Assembly (NCBI GenBank): GCA_946408345.1
Contig: CAMJRR010000004.1
Location: forward strand, 109,648 to 173,647
Direction of reading: 5' to 3'
DNA: 64,000 nt
Source of the DNA: an uncultured Bacteroidales bacterium
Lineage (GTDB): Bacteria > Bacteroidota > Bacteroidia > Bacteroidales > F082
Each line of letters begins with the position of its first letter. Position 1 is the first letter of the stretch. The notes under the pieces were generated by a model. That model worked only from the letters and a program-made list of their open reading frames with translations. It was not told where the DNA came from and did no database searches. This document shows positions 42,450 to 51,949 of this stretch, one piece after another. The position numbers were made by a program, and so were the translations under genes.

Positions 42450-44660
42450 TTAATGGGTGTTTCTGTATTTTTGAATTAATGCGATGAATTCTTCGGTCTC
42501 TTTGCGGATTTGCTTGACAAAGCTGACCTCGTCGAGCTTGCCGATGACAGCGATTTTTTCATCTTCGTTGCGGAAGGTGGCATTGCGGAATTCGTTGTCG
42601 TAGTCTTTCTTGCGGCTCTCATACACTTGGTTACAGATGAATTGTTGGATATGGATGGCCTTGTCCAAGTTTTCGTGCCACATCTCTTCGGTAAGCACAT
42701 CCGTCTCATCCTTGTATAGGAACATCAGCGAGAAGTAGGCATGACGCAGTTTTTCCGCTTGATAATTGTCCCAAAGTTCATCATAGCGATGATGTATTTC
42801 ATCCCAAGTATTGAGCACACCATCGCGAATGTCAGCACGCAGCTGGTCAGCATATTCCTCAGGCATAGTCTGGCCGCCAAGGTTGATCCACTTGCGGAGT
42901 CGCTTGCCTCTCATGTGGTTCACGATGGTTTCCATGTCGGTTTCAGGATGCGCCTCAAAATAATGCATCAAGGTTGACACAGCGTAATAGACAATCATAT
43001 CTCCGTAGGCATTGTAGGCTTCCAAAGGCTTGAGGATGCGTACTTTCCGTTTGCCTTTTTCCATGTGTTCGCCGAATACCTCCAAAGACTTTACTGTATC
43101 AGGTTCGTTGTCAAGAAGATTCTTTCCACACTCACGGAGGTCATAGTATTCATAATTCTCAGGGTTCTCACCCTTTGTGCGAAGATAAGCTTTGGCTACC
43201 CAAACTTCGAGCAGCTTGCGGCCTTCGATGATTTCTTCCACAGTGTCAGGCGCAAGAGTCTCAAATTCAATGTTTTGAATCTTGCGTTTACGTTTGTCGC
43301 GTTTCAGGTATTTCGAGGTGTTGCGCGCGATGGCGTACATGTTGTACATCCACCAATAAGCTGGCATGACTTCCAATTCGTCTTTAGCCACATTATTGCT
43401 CACCAAGCAGAAGGGAAGCATGATGTTGAGTTCGCTCGGGTAGTCAGCCTTGCTGAGCAGGGTGAACGAAGCAAACTTCGACGAGTGTTTCACACTGGAA
43501 CAGAGACCTGGCCAGAAGCCACGTGAAGCCACAATTTCGCCATCGGTGGCGCGACTGTTGTGGTTCGAACCCATGGTCGCACCTGCCGCCATATTGCTCT
43601 GTCCCATCACGCATGCTGAGATGAGGAAGGAGTTGTTATGGTGTTGCTCATGTGAAGGGAAAATCAAGTTGTTCAACACTTCACAGCAAGAGATAGTGGA
43701 GTTGTCGCCCAACACTGAGTGGATGAGTCGTGCACCATATTTTAGGTTGCAGTTGTCGCCAAGCACGAAGCGGGTAGCCACCACCGAGTAGAAGATACGG
43801 CAGCCGTAACCTGTTACGCCGTTCACCAAAATGACACCTTCTCCAATTTGTGAAGGTTCTTCTTCCGATGAGTTGATAGTGATATTCTTCAGCTTGCTTG
43901 CACCTTTGATATAGCAATGCGGACCAACTTTGGCATCTTTCAGAATCCAGCAGTTCTTGATGACACAAGACTCACCTATGGTGCCATAATAACCACGATG
44001 AAAATCCACACTGGCTTGAGTGATTTCCTTGAGGCGCTCTTGTAATTTGGTGTCATCGGTGTATTTCGCCCAAAGATAAGCATCGGCAGTAATCATTCCA
44101 TCGAAAGGCAATATTTTACGGGTTCCGATTTCATTCATCACCTCCAGCCAAACGCGCACATCCTCAGGCTCGCCCTCTTTGATGGTACCATTGCCGAATT
44201 TGGAGTGGTCGGTAGTGGAAATTTCTTGGATGTTGAAAAGGATGCTACGGTCGCCAATGATGTAGTTGGCCATATAATGTACGTCATGGATAGCTACATC
44301 GTCACCTATGTCGCACGACATGATACTGCTGTCGGTGATGCCAATAGGAACTCGTAAATCATGGTATTGCAGCACTTTACGTGTTACACGGCCAATACGT
44401 ACCATACCCAAGAAATGGTTGTTACGTACCATGTTGGTATCAAATTCGTCAGTTACCCAGATGTCGTCCCAGTTGGTGGCAGAGTTGCTGTTTTTTACCA
44501 AGCGCTCGATTTCGTCCGAACGCAAGTGACGCCAACCACCAGTTGGTTTCTTCACCTGCTGGTTTCGGTAGTAGTACTCGTCATGACCATCGTGCAAGTA
44601 CTTCTCATCGATGAAGTTCTTGTAAATCCGGTCGTAGTCAATAATAGTTACTTTATCCAT
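42450..44660 (-). CDS. DUF4954-family protein with left-handed beta-helix region
   Basis: This 736-residue protein belongs to a Bacteroidetes family of unknown function. Residues about 235-400 contain hexapeptide-like turns (CVIKNCWILKDAKVGPHCYI, VVATRFVLGDNCNLKYGARL, HSVLGDNSTISCCEVL), as in acyl- or nucleotidyltransferase beta-helices. The C-terminal third is helical and charged. The gene stands among nucleotide-sugar genes, so a role as a sugar nucleotidyltransferase-like or acyltransferase-like protein is possible but unproven. Confidence 0.78.
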   Translation of the reverse strand: MDKVTIIDYDRIYKNFIDEKYLHDGHDEYYYRNQQVKKPTGGWRHLRSDEIERLVKNSNSATNWDDIWVTDEFDTNMVRNNHFLGMVRIGRVTRKVLQYHDLRVPIGITDSSIMSCDIGDDVAIHDVHYMANYIIGDRSILFNIQEISTTDHSKFGNGTIKEGEPEDVRVWLEVMNEIGTRKILPFDGMITADAYLWAKYTDDTKLQERLKEITQASVDFHRGYYGTIGESCVIKNCWILKDAKVGPHCYIKGASKLKNITINSSEEEPSQIGEGVILVNGVTGYGCRIFYSVVATRFVLGDNCNLKYGARLIHSVLGDNSTISCCEVLNNLIFPSHEQHHNNSFLISACVMGQSNMAAGATMGSNHNSRATDGEIVASRGFWPGLCSSVKHSSKFASFTLLSKADYPSELNIMLPFCLVSNNVAKDELEVMPAYWWMYNMYAIARNTSKYLKRDKRKRKIQNIEFETLAPDTVEEIIEGRKLLEVWVAKAYLRTKGENPENYEYYDLRECGKNLLDNEPDTVKSLEVFGEHMEKGKRKVRILKPLEAYNAYGDMIVYYAVSTLMHYFEAHPETDMETIVNHMRGKRLRKWINLGGQTMPEEYADQLRADIRDGVLNTWDEIHHRYDELWDNYQAEKLRHAYFSLMFLYKDETDVLTEEMWHENLDKAIHIQQFICNQVYESRKKDYDNEFRNATFRNEDEKIAVIGKLDEVSFVKQIRKETEEFIALIQKYRNTH

Positions 44661-44843
44661 TTATTTTTAATATTTATTCAGTTTTCAATTCTTTAATTAT
44701 TCCTTTATCTTTATTATTGAAGAGACAAGGTACGCCCATCGTCCCAGTCAAGGATTACGGAAAAGGACTGACAACGGCACCGTAGCGTATGCCGAATCTT
44801 CTGAAAGCTGATGGATAAATTGCTACGAACATTATAGTTTGAT

Positions 44844-46067
44844 TTATCTGTTTTTGTACATGTCGTCGTAGTACTTCTGATAGTCGCCAGAAGTCACATT
44901 GTCCATCCACTCTTGGTTGTCCAAGTACCAGCGGACAGTCTTCTCAATGCCTTCCTCAAATTGGAGGCTCGGCTCCCAACCCAACTCTTTTTGGAGCTTG
45001 GTTGAGTCGATGGCGTAACGTAAGTCGTGGCCAGCACGGTCGGTGACATAGGTAATCAGGTCCATGTCGACACCCTCTGGGCGACCCAACAGTCTGTCTA
45101 CTGTATTGATGAGTACCTTTATCAGGTCAATGTTTTTCCATTCGTTGAAGCCACCGATGTTGTAAGTCTCAGCCACCTTGCCCTCATGGAAAATGAGGTC
45201 GATGGCACGGGCATGGTCCTCCACATAGAGCCAGTCGCGCACGTTCTCACCCTTGCCATACACTGGCAATGGCTTGCGGTGTCGGATGTTGTTGATGAAC
45301 AGCGGAATCAGTTTCTCCGGGAACTGGTAGGGACCGTAATTGTTGGAGCAGTTGGTCACTACCGTTGGCATGCCATAGGTGTCGTGGAAGGCACGCACAA
45401 AATGGTCGCTGGCAGCCTTGGCTGCGCTGTAAGGGCTATGTGGCTGGTATTTTAGCTCTTCCGTGAAGAACTTGCTGCCATAGGCAAGGTGATGCTTTCC
45501 ACTGCTGGCCTTGGTAGTGAAGGGCGGCATAATGCCTTCGGGGTCGGTCAGTTCGAGGGCACCATAGACTTCATCGGTGCTGATATGGTAAAAACGGCAA
45601 GGAACGCAGGTCGTTGAGTGCTGAGCCTGCCGAAGCATCGAAACGCCGTCATTCTTGGTCGGCCCTTCGGTATGCTCAGGGACCTCAACTTGATAAGGCG
45701 TTGGTAAGCTTTCCCAATACAACTTGGCGGCCTGCAGCAGGCTCAACGTACCCATCACATTGGTCTGGGCAAAAGTGAATGGGTCTTTGATGGAGCGATC
45801 CACATGGCTTTCGGCAGCAAGGTGGATGATACCATCGACGTGTTCGTCCTGCATCAACTTGTAGACTCCGTCAAAATCGCAGATGTCCATTTTGACAAAC
45901 TTGTAGTTCGGCTTGTCTTCGATGTCTTTCAAGTTGGCGAGGTTGCCAGCATAAGTCAGTTTATCGAGGTTAATGATTTTATAGTCGGGGTATTTATTGA
46001 CGAACAGACGAACGACATGATTGCCGATGAAGCCTGCACCGCCTGTGATGATAATAGATCGTTTCAT
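44844..46067 (-). CDS. rmlB: dTDP-glucose 4,6-dehydratase with repeat insertion
   Basis: This 407-residue SDR has GGAGFIGNHV (9-18), LAAESHVDRSI (83-93), HISTDEVYGAL (161-171) and the catalytic YSAAKAASDH. It makes dTDP-4-keto-6-deoxyglucose. Typical members are about 350-380 residues. Residues about 129-157 (VPEHTEGPT through QAQHSTTCVPC) are a palindromic repeat inserted just before the first catalytic strand. rmlC and rmlD are absent, so the product sugar need not be rhamnose. Confidence 0.9.
   Translation of the reverse strand: MKRSIIITGGAGFIGNHVVRLFVNKYPDYKIINLDKLTYAGNLANLKDIEDKPNYKFVKMDICDFDGVYKLMQDEHVDGIIHLAAESHVDRSIKDPFTFAQTNVMGTLSLLQAAKLYWESLPTPYQVEVPEHTEGPTKNDGVSMLRQAQHSTTCVPCRFYHISTDEVYGALELTDPEGIMPPFTTKASSGKHHLAYGSKFFTEELKYQPHSPYSAAKAASDHFVRAFHDTYGMPTVVTNCSNNYGPYQFPEKLIPLFINNIRHRKPLPVYGKGENVRDWLYVEDHARAIDLIFHEGKVAETYNIGGFNEWKNIDLIKVLINTVDRLLGRPEGVDMDLITYVTDRAGHDLRYAIDSTKLQKELGWEPSLQFEEGIEKTVRWYLDNQEWMDNVTSGDYQKYYDDMYKNR
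45597..45685. repeat. palindromic repeat element inserted in frame in rmlB
   Basis: The arms tgctgagcctgccgaagcat and cccttcggtatgctcaggg are inverted relative to each other, and translate as QAQH and VPEHTEG. The element shares its arms with the one at 35545-35637 in an unrelated gene, which shows a dispersed element, not conserved protein sequence. Confidence 0.75.
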
Positions 46068-46078
46068 AGCTAATTTTG

Positions 46079-47002
46079 TTAATTTCTATTCGGGTGCGTC
46101 AGGGTATCGGAAGTGATCTCCGACTTATATTCATCAATGACTTTCAAGAGATATTGTCCATATTGGTTCTTCAGCATAGGCTGGGCCAACTCTCGCATTT
46201 TTTCTTCTGCAATCCAACCGTTGCGGTAGGCGATACCTTCCAAGCAGGCAATCTTCAGGCCTTGACGCTTCTCGATGACTTCCACAAAAGTCGATGCTTC
46301 GCTGAGACTGTCGTGTGTCCCTGTGTCGAGCCAAGCAAAACCCCGGCCGAACACCTGCACTTTCAATTCGCCGTCTTTCAGGAACTCTTGGTTCACGGTC
46401 GTGATTTCAAGTTCTCCTCTTGCGGAAGGCTTGATGGTTTTGGCTACATTCACCACCTTATTGGGGTAGAAATACAAGCCCACCACGGCATAATTGCTCT
46501 TAGGCTCTTTGGGCTTTTCTTCGATGCTCAAGCAGTTGCCCTGCTTGTCAAATTCGGCCACACCGTAACGCTCGGGGTCCGACACCCAGTAACCGAATAC
46601 GGTGGCTTTATTGTTCTCTTCTGCGTCTATGACGGCATTCTTCAACAAAGTAGTAAAACCACTACCATAGAAAATGTTGTCACCCAAAACGAGACAAGCG
46701 CAATCATCACCGATAAACTTCTCGCCAATAATGAAAGCCTGGGCCAGACCATCAGGTGAAGGTTGTTCGGCATACTCGAAATGGACACCATAGTCTGAAC
46801 CGTCGCCGAGCAGACGTTTGAAGCCTGGTAGGTCGTAGGGGGTGCTGATGATGAGGATGTCACGAATACCTGCCAGCATCAGTGCCGAGATGGGGTAATA
46901 CACCATCGGCTTGTCGTAGATGGGCAATAATTGTTTACTAACACCCTTGGTAATGGGGTACAATCTTGTGCCAGATCCTCCAGCTAATACTATGCCTTTC
47001 AT
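46079..47002 (-). CDS. rmlA: glucose-1-phosphate thymidylyltransferase
   Basis: This 307-residue protein begins [20 protein letters not shown], the nucleotide-binding signature. It includes [30 protein letters not shown] and [12 protein letters not shown]. It makes dTDP-glucose. I use the ATG at 47000-47002; the longer frame to 47080 overlaps galE and adds nothing conserved. The gene lies between galE and rmlB with 11-13 bp gaps. Confidence 0.94.
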   Translation of the reverse strand: MKGIVLAGGSGTRLYPITKGVSKQLLPIYDKPMVYYPISALMLAGIRDILIISTPYDLPGFKRLLGDGSDYGVHFEYAEQPSPDGLAQAFIIGEKFIGDDCACLVLGDNIFYGSGFTTLLKNAVIDAEENNKATVFGYWVSDPERYGVAEFDKQGNCLSIEEKPKEPKSNYAVVGLYFYPNKVVNVAKTIKPSARGELEITTVNQEFLKDGELKVQVFGRGFAWLDTGTHDSLSEASTFVEVIEKRQGLKIACLEGIAYRNGWIAEEKMRELAQPMLKNQYGQYLLKVIDEYKSEITSDTLTHPNRN

Positions 47003-47015
47003 ATATTTCGTGTTT

Positions 47016-48026
47016 TTAATATCCGTTGGGGTTGTTTCTTTGCCAGTTCCACGAGTCACGGCACATCTCTTCGAGGCCATACTGTGCCTTCCAGCCTAGT
47101 TCTTTTTCCGCTTTGGCTGGATTGGAATAACAAGTGGCGATGTCGCCTGCACGACGCGGTTTGATACTGTATGGAATCTTGATGCCATTGACCTTCTCGA
47201 AGGTCTTCACCACGTCCAGCACCGAATAGCCTTGTCCCGTGCCGAGGTTGTAGATGGCGATGCCACAATTCCTTTCGATGGCTTGCAGAGCGGCCACATG
47301 ACCACGAGCAAGGTCGACAACATGAATATAGTCACGGACACCCGTTCCGTCAGGTGTAGGATAGTCGTTGCCGAAAACACCAAGTTCGGGACGTTTGCCC
47401 ACGGCCACTTGTGTGACGTAGGGCATCAAGTTGTTCGGGATGCCGTTAGGGTTCTCCCCTATTCTACCACTCGGGTGGGCACCGATGGGGTTGAAATAGC
47501 GCAACAACACAATGTTCCATTCTTTATCGGCTTTCTGCATGTCCATCATGATTTCTTCCAACATGCTTTTGGTTTGGCCGTATGGGTTGGTGCAATGTCC
47601 CTTGGGACATTCCTCCGTGATGGGGATGATGGCTGGATCACCGTAGACGGTGGCCGATGACGAGAAAATGATGTTCTTGCAGCCATGCTGGCGCATCACA
47701 TCAAGCAGCGTCAGTGTGCCACCGATGTTGTTTTCATAGTATTCCCAAGGCTTCTCGACACTCTCGCCTACGGCCTTCAGTCCAGCGAAATGGATGCAGG
47801 CATCAAAATGATGGGCTTCCATTACGCGGTTGAGACCTTCACGGTCACGGATGTCGACTTTGTAGAAGGGGATTTCTTTGCCCGTCAACTCCGTAACGCG
47901 CTCTAAAGACTTGTGGTTGGAGTTGCTGAGGTTGTCGACGACCACAGTTTCGTGTCCCGCCTCGTTCAATTCAACTAAAGTATGCGAGCCGATGAAGCCG
48001 GCACCACCTGTGACTAGGATTTTCAT
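47016..48026 (-). CDS. galE: UDP-glucose 4-epimerase
   Basis: This 336-residue SDR epimerase has [14 protein letters not shown] (7-20), [24 protein letters not shown] and the catalytic [14 protein letters not shown], with [14 protein letters not shown] further on. It interconverts UDP-glucose and UDP-galactose, or the N-acetyl forms. It follows the DNA methyltransferase gene by 26 bp and so is probably transcribed from the same promoter. Confidence 0.94.
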   Translation of the reverse strand: MKILVTGGAGFIGSHTLVELNEAGHETVVVDNLSNSNHKSLERVTELTGKEIPFYKVDIRDREGLNRVMEAHHFDACIHFAGLKAVGESVEKPWEYYENNIGGTLTLLDVMRQHGCKNIIFSSSATVYGDPAIIPITEECPKGHCTNPYGQTKSMLEEIMMDMQKADKEWNIVLLRYFNPIGAHPSGRIGENPNGIPNNLMPYVTQVAVGKRPELGVFGNDYPTPDGTGVRDYIHVVDLARGHVAALQAIERNCGIAIYNLGTGQGYSVLDVVKTFEKVNGIKIPYSIKPRRAGDIATCYSNPAKAEKELGWKAQYGLEEMCRDSWNWQRNNPNGY

Positions 48027-48052
48027 GTGTTTTTTAATTAAGGGACCTAATT

Positions 48053-49759
48053 TTACTGTGTTATTAACCCAATCTCTTCCAGATCAAATCCATAAAAAGA
48101 GAAAATCAGCTCATCAATCTCTTTTGGAGCTTCTTTATCTCCGCTCAAAGCGCAATTAACTAATGCAGAAAGCTTTTCGTCTTGTTCAGCAGTAATTTTC
48201 GGGAAAGGTAAAGTCGAAAGGTTTCCTTGCAGGATTTTGAGGTCATTAAACCGCTTGACATACAAGAAGTTGAACAATGAAGAATTCAAGAACGCCAATA
48301 CCGTCTTTACACTCATGCCTTCCACGTCAGGGATAAGAATATTCGCGCTGTTGAGAAACAGCCGTTGCTTGTCGTCATATGAAAAACAGAGATGACTTGA
48401 GACAAATTTATACACCAGTTTTTCCTTCGCTCTATAAAACTCATCTTTTGCACACTGCTGAAAATCAGCACGATTGTATTTAATATAACGATTCGCCTTT
48501 TTTAAGTTATATTTGCTTATGTCTTTGCCTGTATAAATGGGTTCTAAACCTTTCCTCGGTCTGTCTTTCAGCACCTTGGCATTGTTGCCAGTGATGATGC
48601 CCAAAGCCCAACGACTGTGCGAAAGGTCGTCATGACGCATTCGTTCCACTTTATTCATGATGGCTTCATCTCGATCGTTGAGCATCGGGATGGCACAGAA
48701 ATCGTCCTCACGTGGCACAAATTCTTTCCTCGACACTTCATTGTTCGCACCATACACCACATAATTCTGCTTTCCAAAAATAGGCTTTTTGCTGACTTTC
48801 AGACTGACAAAATCGGTAAACACACCTTTGAAACGCTCACGATAGCATTTCAGGCTTTCCATACGCGTTTCATGCGTCACGAAGCGGCGTAGGTCGGCAT
48901 GTACCATGATTTTCAGCACAGACGAAGGCAAAAGAAAATGCTGTATTCCATTCTGATTCAAAAACTTGAACGATTCGGTGAAGAACAACGAAGCCTTTTC
49001 CTTTGACTGAACGATTTCCGAGGCGTGAAGTTTGCCTTTTTCGGTACCCCAAGGCGGATTGGTGACGATATAGTCAAATCGCAAATCACCCAAAGCGGAA
49101 GAGGCATGAAGCAGAAAGTCCATTTGATAAATCTGAGGGTAAACCGATGATTCATTGAACTTTACCATTAGGTTGGCTTTGGCAATCATCACGGCAAGCG
49201 GGTCATTATCGATGCCATACAATTGTTCCATTTGGGCGCGTTGCACTTTCAACAGGAATATTCCACTGCCGCAACAGGGGTCAAGCAGTTTCTCACCATT
49301 CAAAAGGCTAATGTCGGAAAGCATCTCGTTGACAATCACTGGCTTGGTATAGTAAAGCCCTTTCAGGATACGATGACCTTCAGCTGTCAGCGACTGATAA
49401 ACAAAACCAATCCAGTCATCTTGTCTGTTCTTCAAGATTTGACGTGGCACTTCCAGTTCAATTCGCTGATAATGCGCATATTCCTCAAGGAATCGCTGTC
49501 TATTGGCTTCGTTTACCCTATTATGCTCAACATACAAGGCACAAAGGCTGAAAATCAAGTCATTGATGGGATAACAAGCCTCCCTCAGCTCTTCCACAAA
49601 ACGGGGCAGACTGGCTGCCATCACATAACCCTCTGGGGTGATGATTTTCTGCGAACGGCTTTTGTTGGCCCGACGCGTCAATCGGTCAGTCCTGCTACTT
49701 TTCAGCTTGTCCCAGTTGCGTTGAGTGGCTTTCGATATGAAAATCTTTGATTCCGTCAT
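48053..49759 (-). CDS. solitary N6-adenine DNA methyltransferase
   Basis: This 568-residue protein has motif I LLDPCCGSGIFLLKV (near 175), the catalytic motif IV FDYIVTNPPWG (near 240), and a C-terminal half with a likely target-recognition region (NRYIKYNRADFQ, LNSANILIPDVEG, FLNSSLFNFLYVKRF). The order resembles gamma-class enzymes such as TaqI/Eco57I-type methylases. No restriction endonuclease or specificity subunit is adjacent, and no nuclease motif is visible in the N-terminus. The start at 49757-49759 is used. It heads the galE-rmlA-rmlB run, so DNA methylation could affect expression of this locus. Confidence 0.82.
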   Translation of the reverse strand: MTESKIFISKATQRNWDKLKSSRTDRLTRRANKSRSQKIITPEGYVMAASLPRFVEELREACYPINDLIFSLCALYVEHNRVNEANRQRFLEEYAHYQRIELEVPRQILKNRQDDWIGFVYQSLTAEGHRILKGLYYTKPVIVNEMLSDISLLNGEKLLDPCCGSGIFLLKVQRAQMEQLYGIDNDPLAVMIAKANLMVKFNESSVYPQIYQMDFLLHASSALGDLRFDYIVTNPPWGTEKGKLHASEIVQSKEKASLFFTESFKFLNQNGIQHFLLPSSVLKIMVHADLRRFVTHETRMESLKCYRERFKGVFTDFVSLKVSKKPIFGKQNYVVYGANNEVSRKEFVPREDDFCAIPMLNDRDEAIMNKVERMRHDDLSHSRWALGIITGNNAKVLKDRPRKGLEPIYTGKDISKYNLKKANRYIKYNRADFQQCAKDEFYRAKEKLVYKFVSSHLCFSYDDKQRLFLNSANILIPDVEGMSVKTVLAFLNSSLFNFLYVKRFNDLKILQGNLSTLPFPKITAEQDEKLSALVNCALSGDKEAPKEIDELIFSFYGFDLEEIGLITQ

Positions 49760-49852
49760 TATACAGCTTCGCCTCCTAAGTCCCATTAAACCTTCTTAAC
49801 GAACTCTATTTCAACCATATATGAAAATGCCTAATAAGGCAAATTAATTTTG

Positions 49853-49882
49853 CAAATATACGGTTTTCTGCAATTATTACAA
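49853..49882 (-). promoter_or_regulatory. promoter for the methyltransferase-galE-rmlAB run
   Basis: The minus strand has TTG (49880-49882), a 19-base spacer and TATATTTG (49853-49860), a good match to the Bacteroidetes consensus. The ATG is about 94 bases downstream, leaving a long leader. It diverges from tsaB on the plus strand. Confidence 0.65.
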
Positions 49883-49971
49883 CTTTAATTATTAAAAATA
49901 ATAAAAGGGGAAGGTTGAACTGTTCTCATTTGTTTTTTACTTAATTTTGCCCCATAAAAACCGACGAAAAA

Positions 49972-50670
49972 ATGATACTTTGTTTGGAAACGGCCACGCC
50001 TGTCTGCTCGGTGGCATTGAACGAAAGCTGTTGTACCATCGCTTTGCGCGAAACGGAAGGGCAAAACGCTCATTCCGAGAAGATTACAAACTTTATCCGC
50101 GAAGTGATGGAAGTGGCCAAAATCGATTACTCACAGTTGGATGCCGTGGCCGTGAGCAAGGGACCTGGTTCTTATACCGGCTTGCGTATCGGCGTGAGCA
50201 CCGCCAAAGGAATTTGCTATGCTGCCGACTTGCCTCTGATGGCTATCGACACTTTGGAAGCCATGGCCTACGGCATGAAAGCCAAATTGGGGAGCCAAAT
50301 TGGAGAACACGACCTGCTAATTCCGATGATTGATGCCCGTCGCATGGAAGTATATGCCGCCATTTTTGATGCCAACTTGAACAAAATCAATGATACCTCT
50401 GCTCTTGTCATCGATGAAAATTCGTTTGAAGATTTGCGGAAAGGCCATCATCTTTGGCTTTTTGGCGATGGTGCTCCAAAGCTGAAGAAAGTCTTTGAAA
50501 ACCAAAATAATATCAGCATCATTGACGGCTTCAAGCCTTCGGCGGGTTATATGCTTCCTTTGGCGGAAAAAGCTTTGAAGGAAAGGAACTTCGTAGATGT
50601 TGCGTATTTCGAGCCGTTCTATCTGAAGGATTTTGTGGCGGGAAAACCGCATGTTAAAGGGTTAGGTTAG
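49972..50670 (+). CDS. tsaB: tRNA threonylcarbamoyladenosine biosynthesis protein TsaB
   Basis: This 232-residue ASKHA-fold protein starts MILCLETATPVCSVAL and has VSKGPGSYTGLRIGVSTAKG (63-82), the TsaB signature, and MIDARRMEVYAAIFD. It helps TsaD and TsaE put the t6A modification on ANN-decoding tRNAs. It is the first plus-strand gene after the surface-polymer locus and marks the return to core genome. A TAATTTTG-like box at 49942-49949 may be its promoter. Confidence 0.95.
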   Translation: MILCLETATPVCSVALNESCCTIALRETEGQNAHSEKITNFIREVMEVAKIDYSQLDAVAVSKGPGSYTGLRIGVSTAKGICYAADLPLMAIDTLEAMAYGMKAKLGSQIGEHDLLIPMIDARRMEVYAAIFDANLNKINDTSALVIDENSFEDLRKGHHLWLFGDGAPKLKKVFENQNNISIIDGFKPSAGYMLPLAEKALKERNFVDVAYFEPFYLKDFVAGKPHVKGLG

Positions 50671-50722
50671 AGTTTAGAGTTCAGAGTTGAAAGTTGAAAG
50701 TTGAAAGTTGAAAATTTAGAGT
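50669..50722. repeat. tandem 7-mer repeat between tsaB and the peptidase gene
   Basis: The units gagttta and gaaagtt are repeated about seven times. This is the same style of repeat as those at 21872-21984 and 23331-23386. Confidence 0.75.
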
Positions 50723-50723
50723 T

Positions 50724-51947
50724 ATGAAGAGATTATTGTTTATCGCATTGCTTTTGGTTGGGAGTCTTGCCATCAAGGCTCAGTCCCCACATCTTTTTGA
50801 GCATACTTATCCGGTGATTGAGGCAGAGAACCCTGAAATCCGAAACCTTATCGATTCTGTCTCCATCGATAGCATTAAAGCGAACATCGAACACCTCTGT
50901 TCCTACCATAACCGACGCTTTGACAGTCGTCATATTTGGGAAGTACAAGATTGGTTAACAAGTCGTTATGAACAATTCGGTGTCGACACAATACTATTGC
51001 ATGATTTCAAAGTCAACAAGCCGAATTATCCGGAGGAAACTGCCGACAACGTGATTGCCGTGCAATGGGGAACCAAGACTCCACAGGAATTCGTCATCTG
51101 CGGAGCCCACTATGACTCGTGGAACGACGACGGTGCCGACCCTGACACCATTCGCTCACCAGGCGCCGACGATAATGCCTCGGGGGTGGCCGGCATCCTT
51201 GAAACTGCCAGATTACTAAGCCACTACACCTTTGACCGCACCATCATATATGCCAACTGGTGTGCTGAAGAAATTGGCCTGATAGGAAGCATGGCTTATG
51301 CTACCGACTGCGCCGCACAAAACATGGATATTGTGGGCTATTTCAACCTCGACATGACAGGCTATTTGGAGGAAGGCTCCGACATTCACGTCCACTTGAT
51401 GTACACTTCGCAAGACTCTCTCATTGCTGATTTTGTCTACAATTTCAGTCATGTCTACTTCCCTGAGATGCCCATCCAACAAGCTTGGCTGGCCTGGGGT
51501 GACAGCGATTATTCGTCATTCAACCGAAATGGCTATCCTGCCGTGCATCCTTTTGAAGACGTCCATGCCAGTTCACCTTTTATCCACTCTCGAAATGACG
51601 TTTTAGGATTGAGTGTCAACAATTTGGAGCAGTCTAAGCGTTTCACGGAACTGAATTTGGGATTGGTGGCTACTTTGGCTGGCATCAATCATGATGGTGC
51701 TGTGGAAAATGAAACGATTCATATGGCCGTGTATCCCAACCCAGCAAAGGAATCTGTCAATATTCTTGCTGAGGATGGCTTGCAGCACATCTCCGTTTAC
51801 AACGCTTTGGGGCAACAAATCGAAGCCATAGAACTGCATGGTGAAAACAAGTGTATCCTTCACACAAATAACTATTGTTCAGGATTTTATATCATCAACA
51901 TAGTTACGGATAAAGGAAGTTCCACTAAGCGCTTGGTGGTTCGCTGA
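50724..51947 (+). CDS. secreted M28-family metallopeptidase with type IX secretion C-terminal tail
   Basis: This 407-residue protein has a signal peptide (MKRLLFIALLLVGSLAIKAQ, cleavage about residue 20). The zinc ligands of M28 aminopeptidases are visible: CGAHYDSW, GADDNASG, WCAEEIGL, FNLDMTGY and a C-terminal PFIHSRNDV. Residues about 330-407 form a type A sorting domain (VYPNPAKESVNI, YNALGQQI, GFYIINIV), so it should be exported by the Por/type IX system and end up on the cell surface or outside. It is probably an aminopeptidase. Confidence 0.92.
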   Translation: MKRLLFIALLLVGSLAIKAQSPHLFEHTYPVIEAENPEIRNLIDSVSIDSIKANIEHLCSYHNRRFDSRHIWEVQDWLTSRYEQFGVDTILLHDFKVNKPNYPEETADNVIAVQWGTKTPQEFVICGAHYDSWNDDGADPDTIRSPGADDNASGVAGILETARLLSHYTFDRTIIYANWCAEEIGLIGSMAYATDCAAQNMDIVGYFNLDMTGYLEEGSDIHVHLMYTSQDSLIADFVYNFSHVYFPEMPIQQAWLAWGDSDYSSFNRNGYPAVHPFEDVHASSPFIHSRNDVLGLSVNNLEQSKRFTELNLGLVATLAGINHDGAVENETIHMAVYPNPAKESVNILAEDGLQHISVYNALGQQIEAIELHGENKCILHTNNYCSGFYIINIVTDKGSSTKRLVVR

Positions 51948-51949
51948 GA

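Noticed and set aside
46076..46759. Long open frame on the plus strand opposite rmlA (227 codons)
   Set aside because: It is antisense to a clear rmlA gene, has no recognisable domain and reflects codon bias of the real gene.
44844..47002. Complete dTDP-rhamnose pathway
   Set aside because: Only rmlA and rmlB are present; rmlC and rmlD are not in the window, so rhamnose cannot be claimed.
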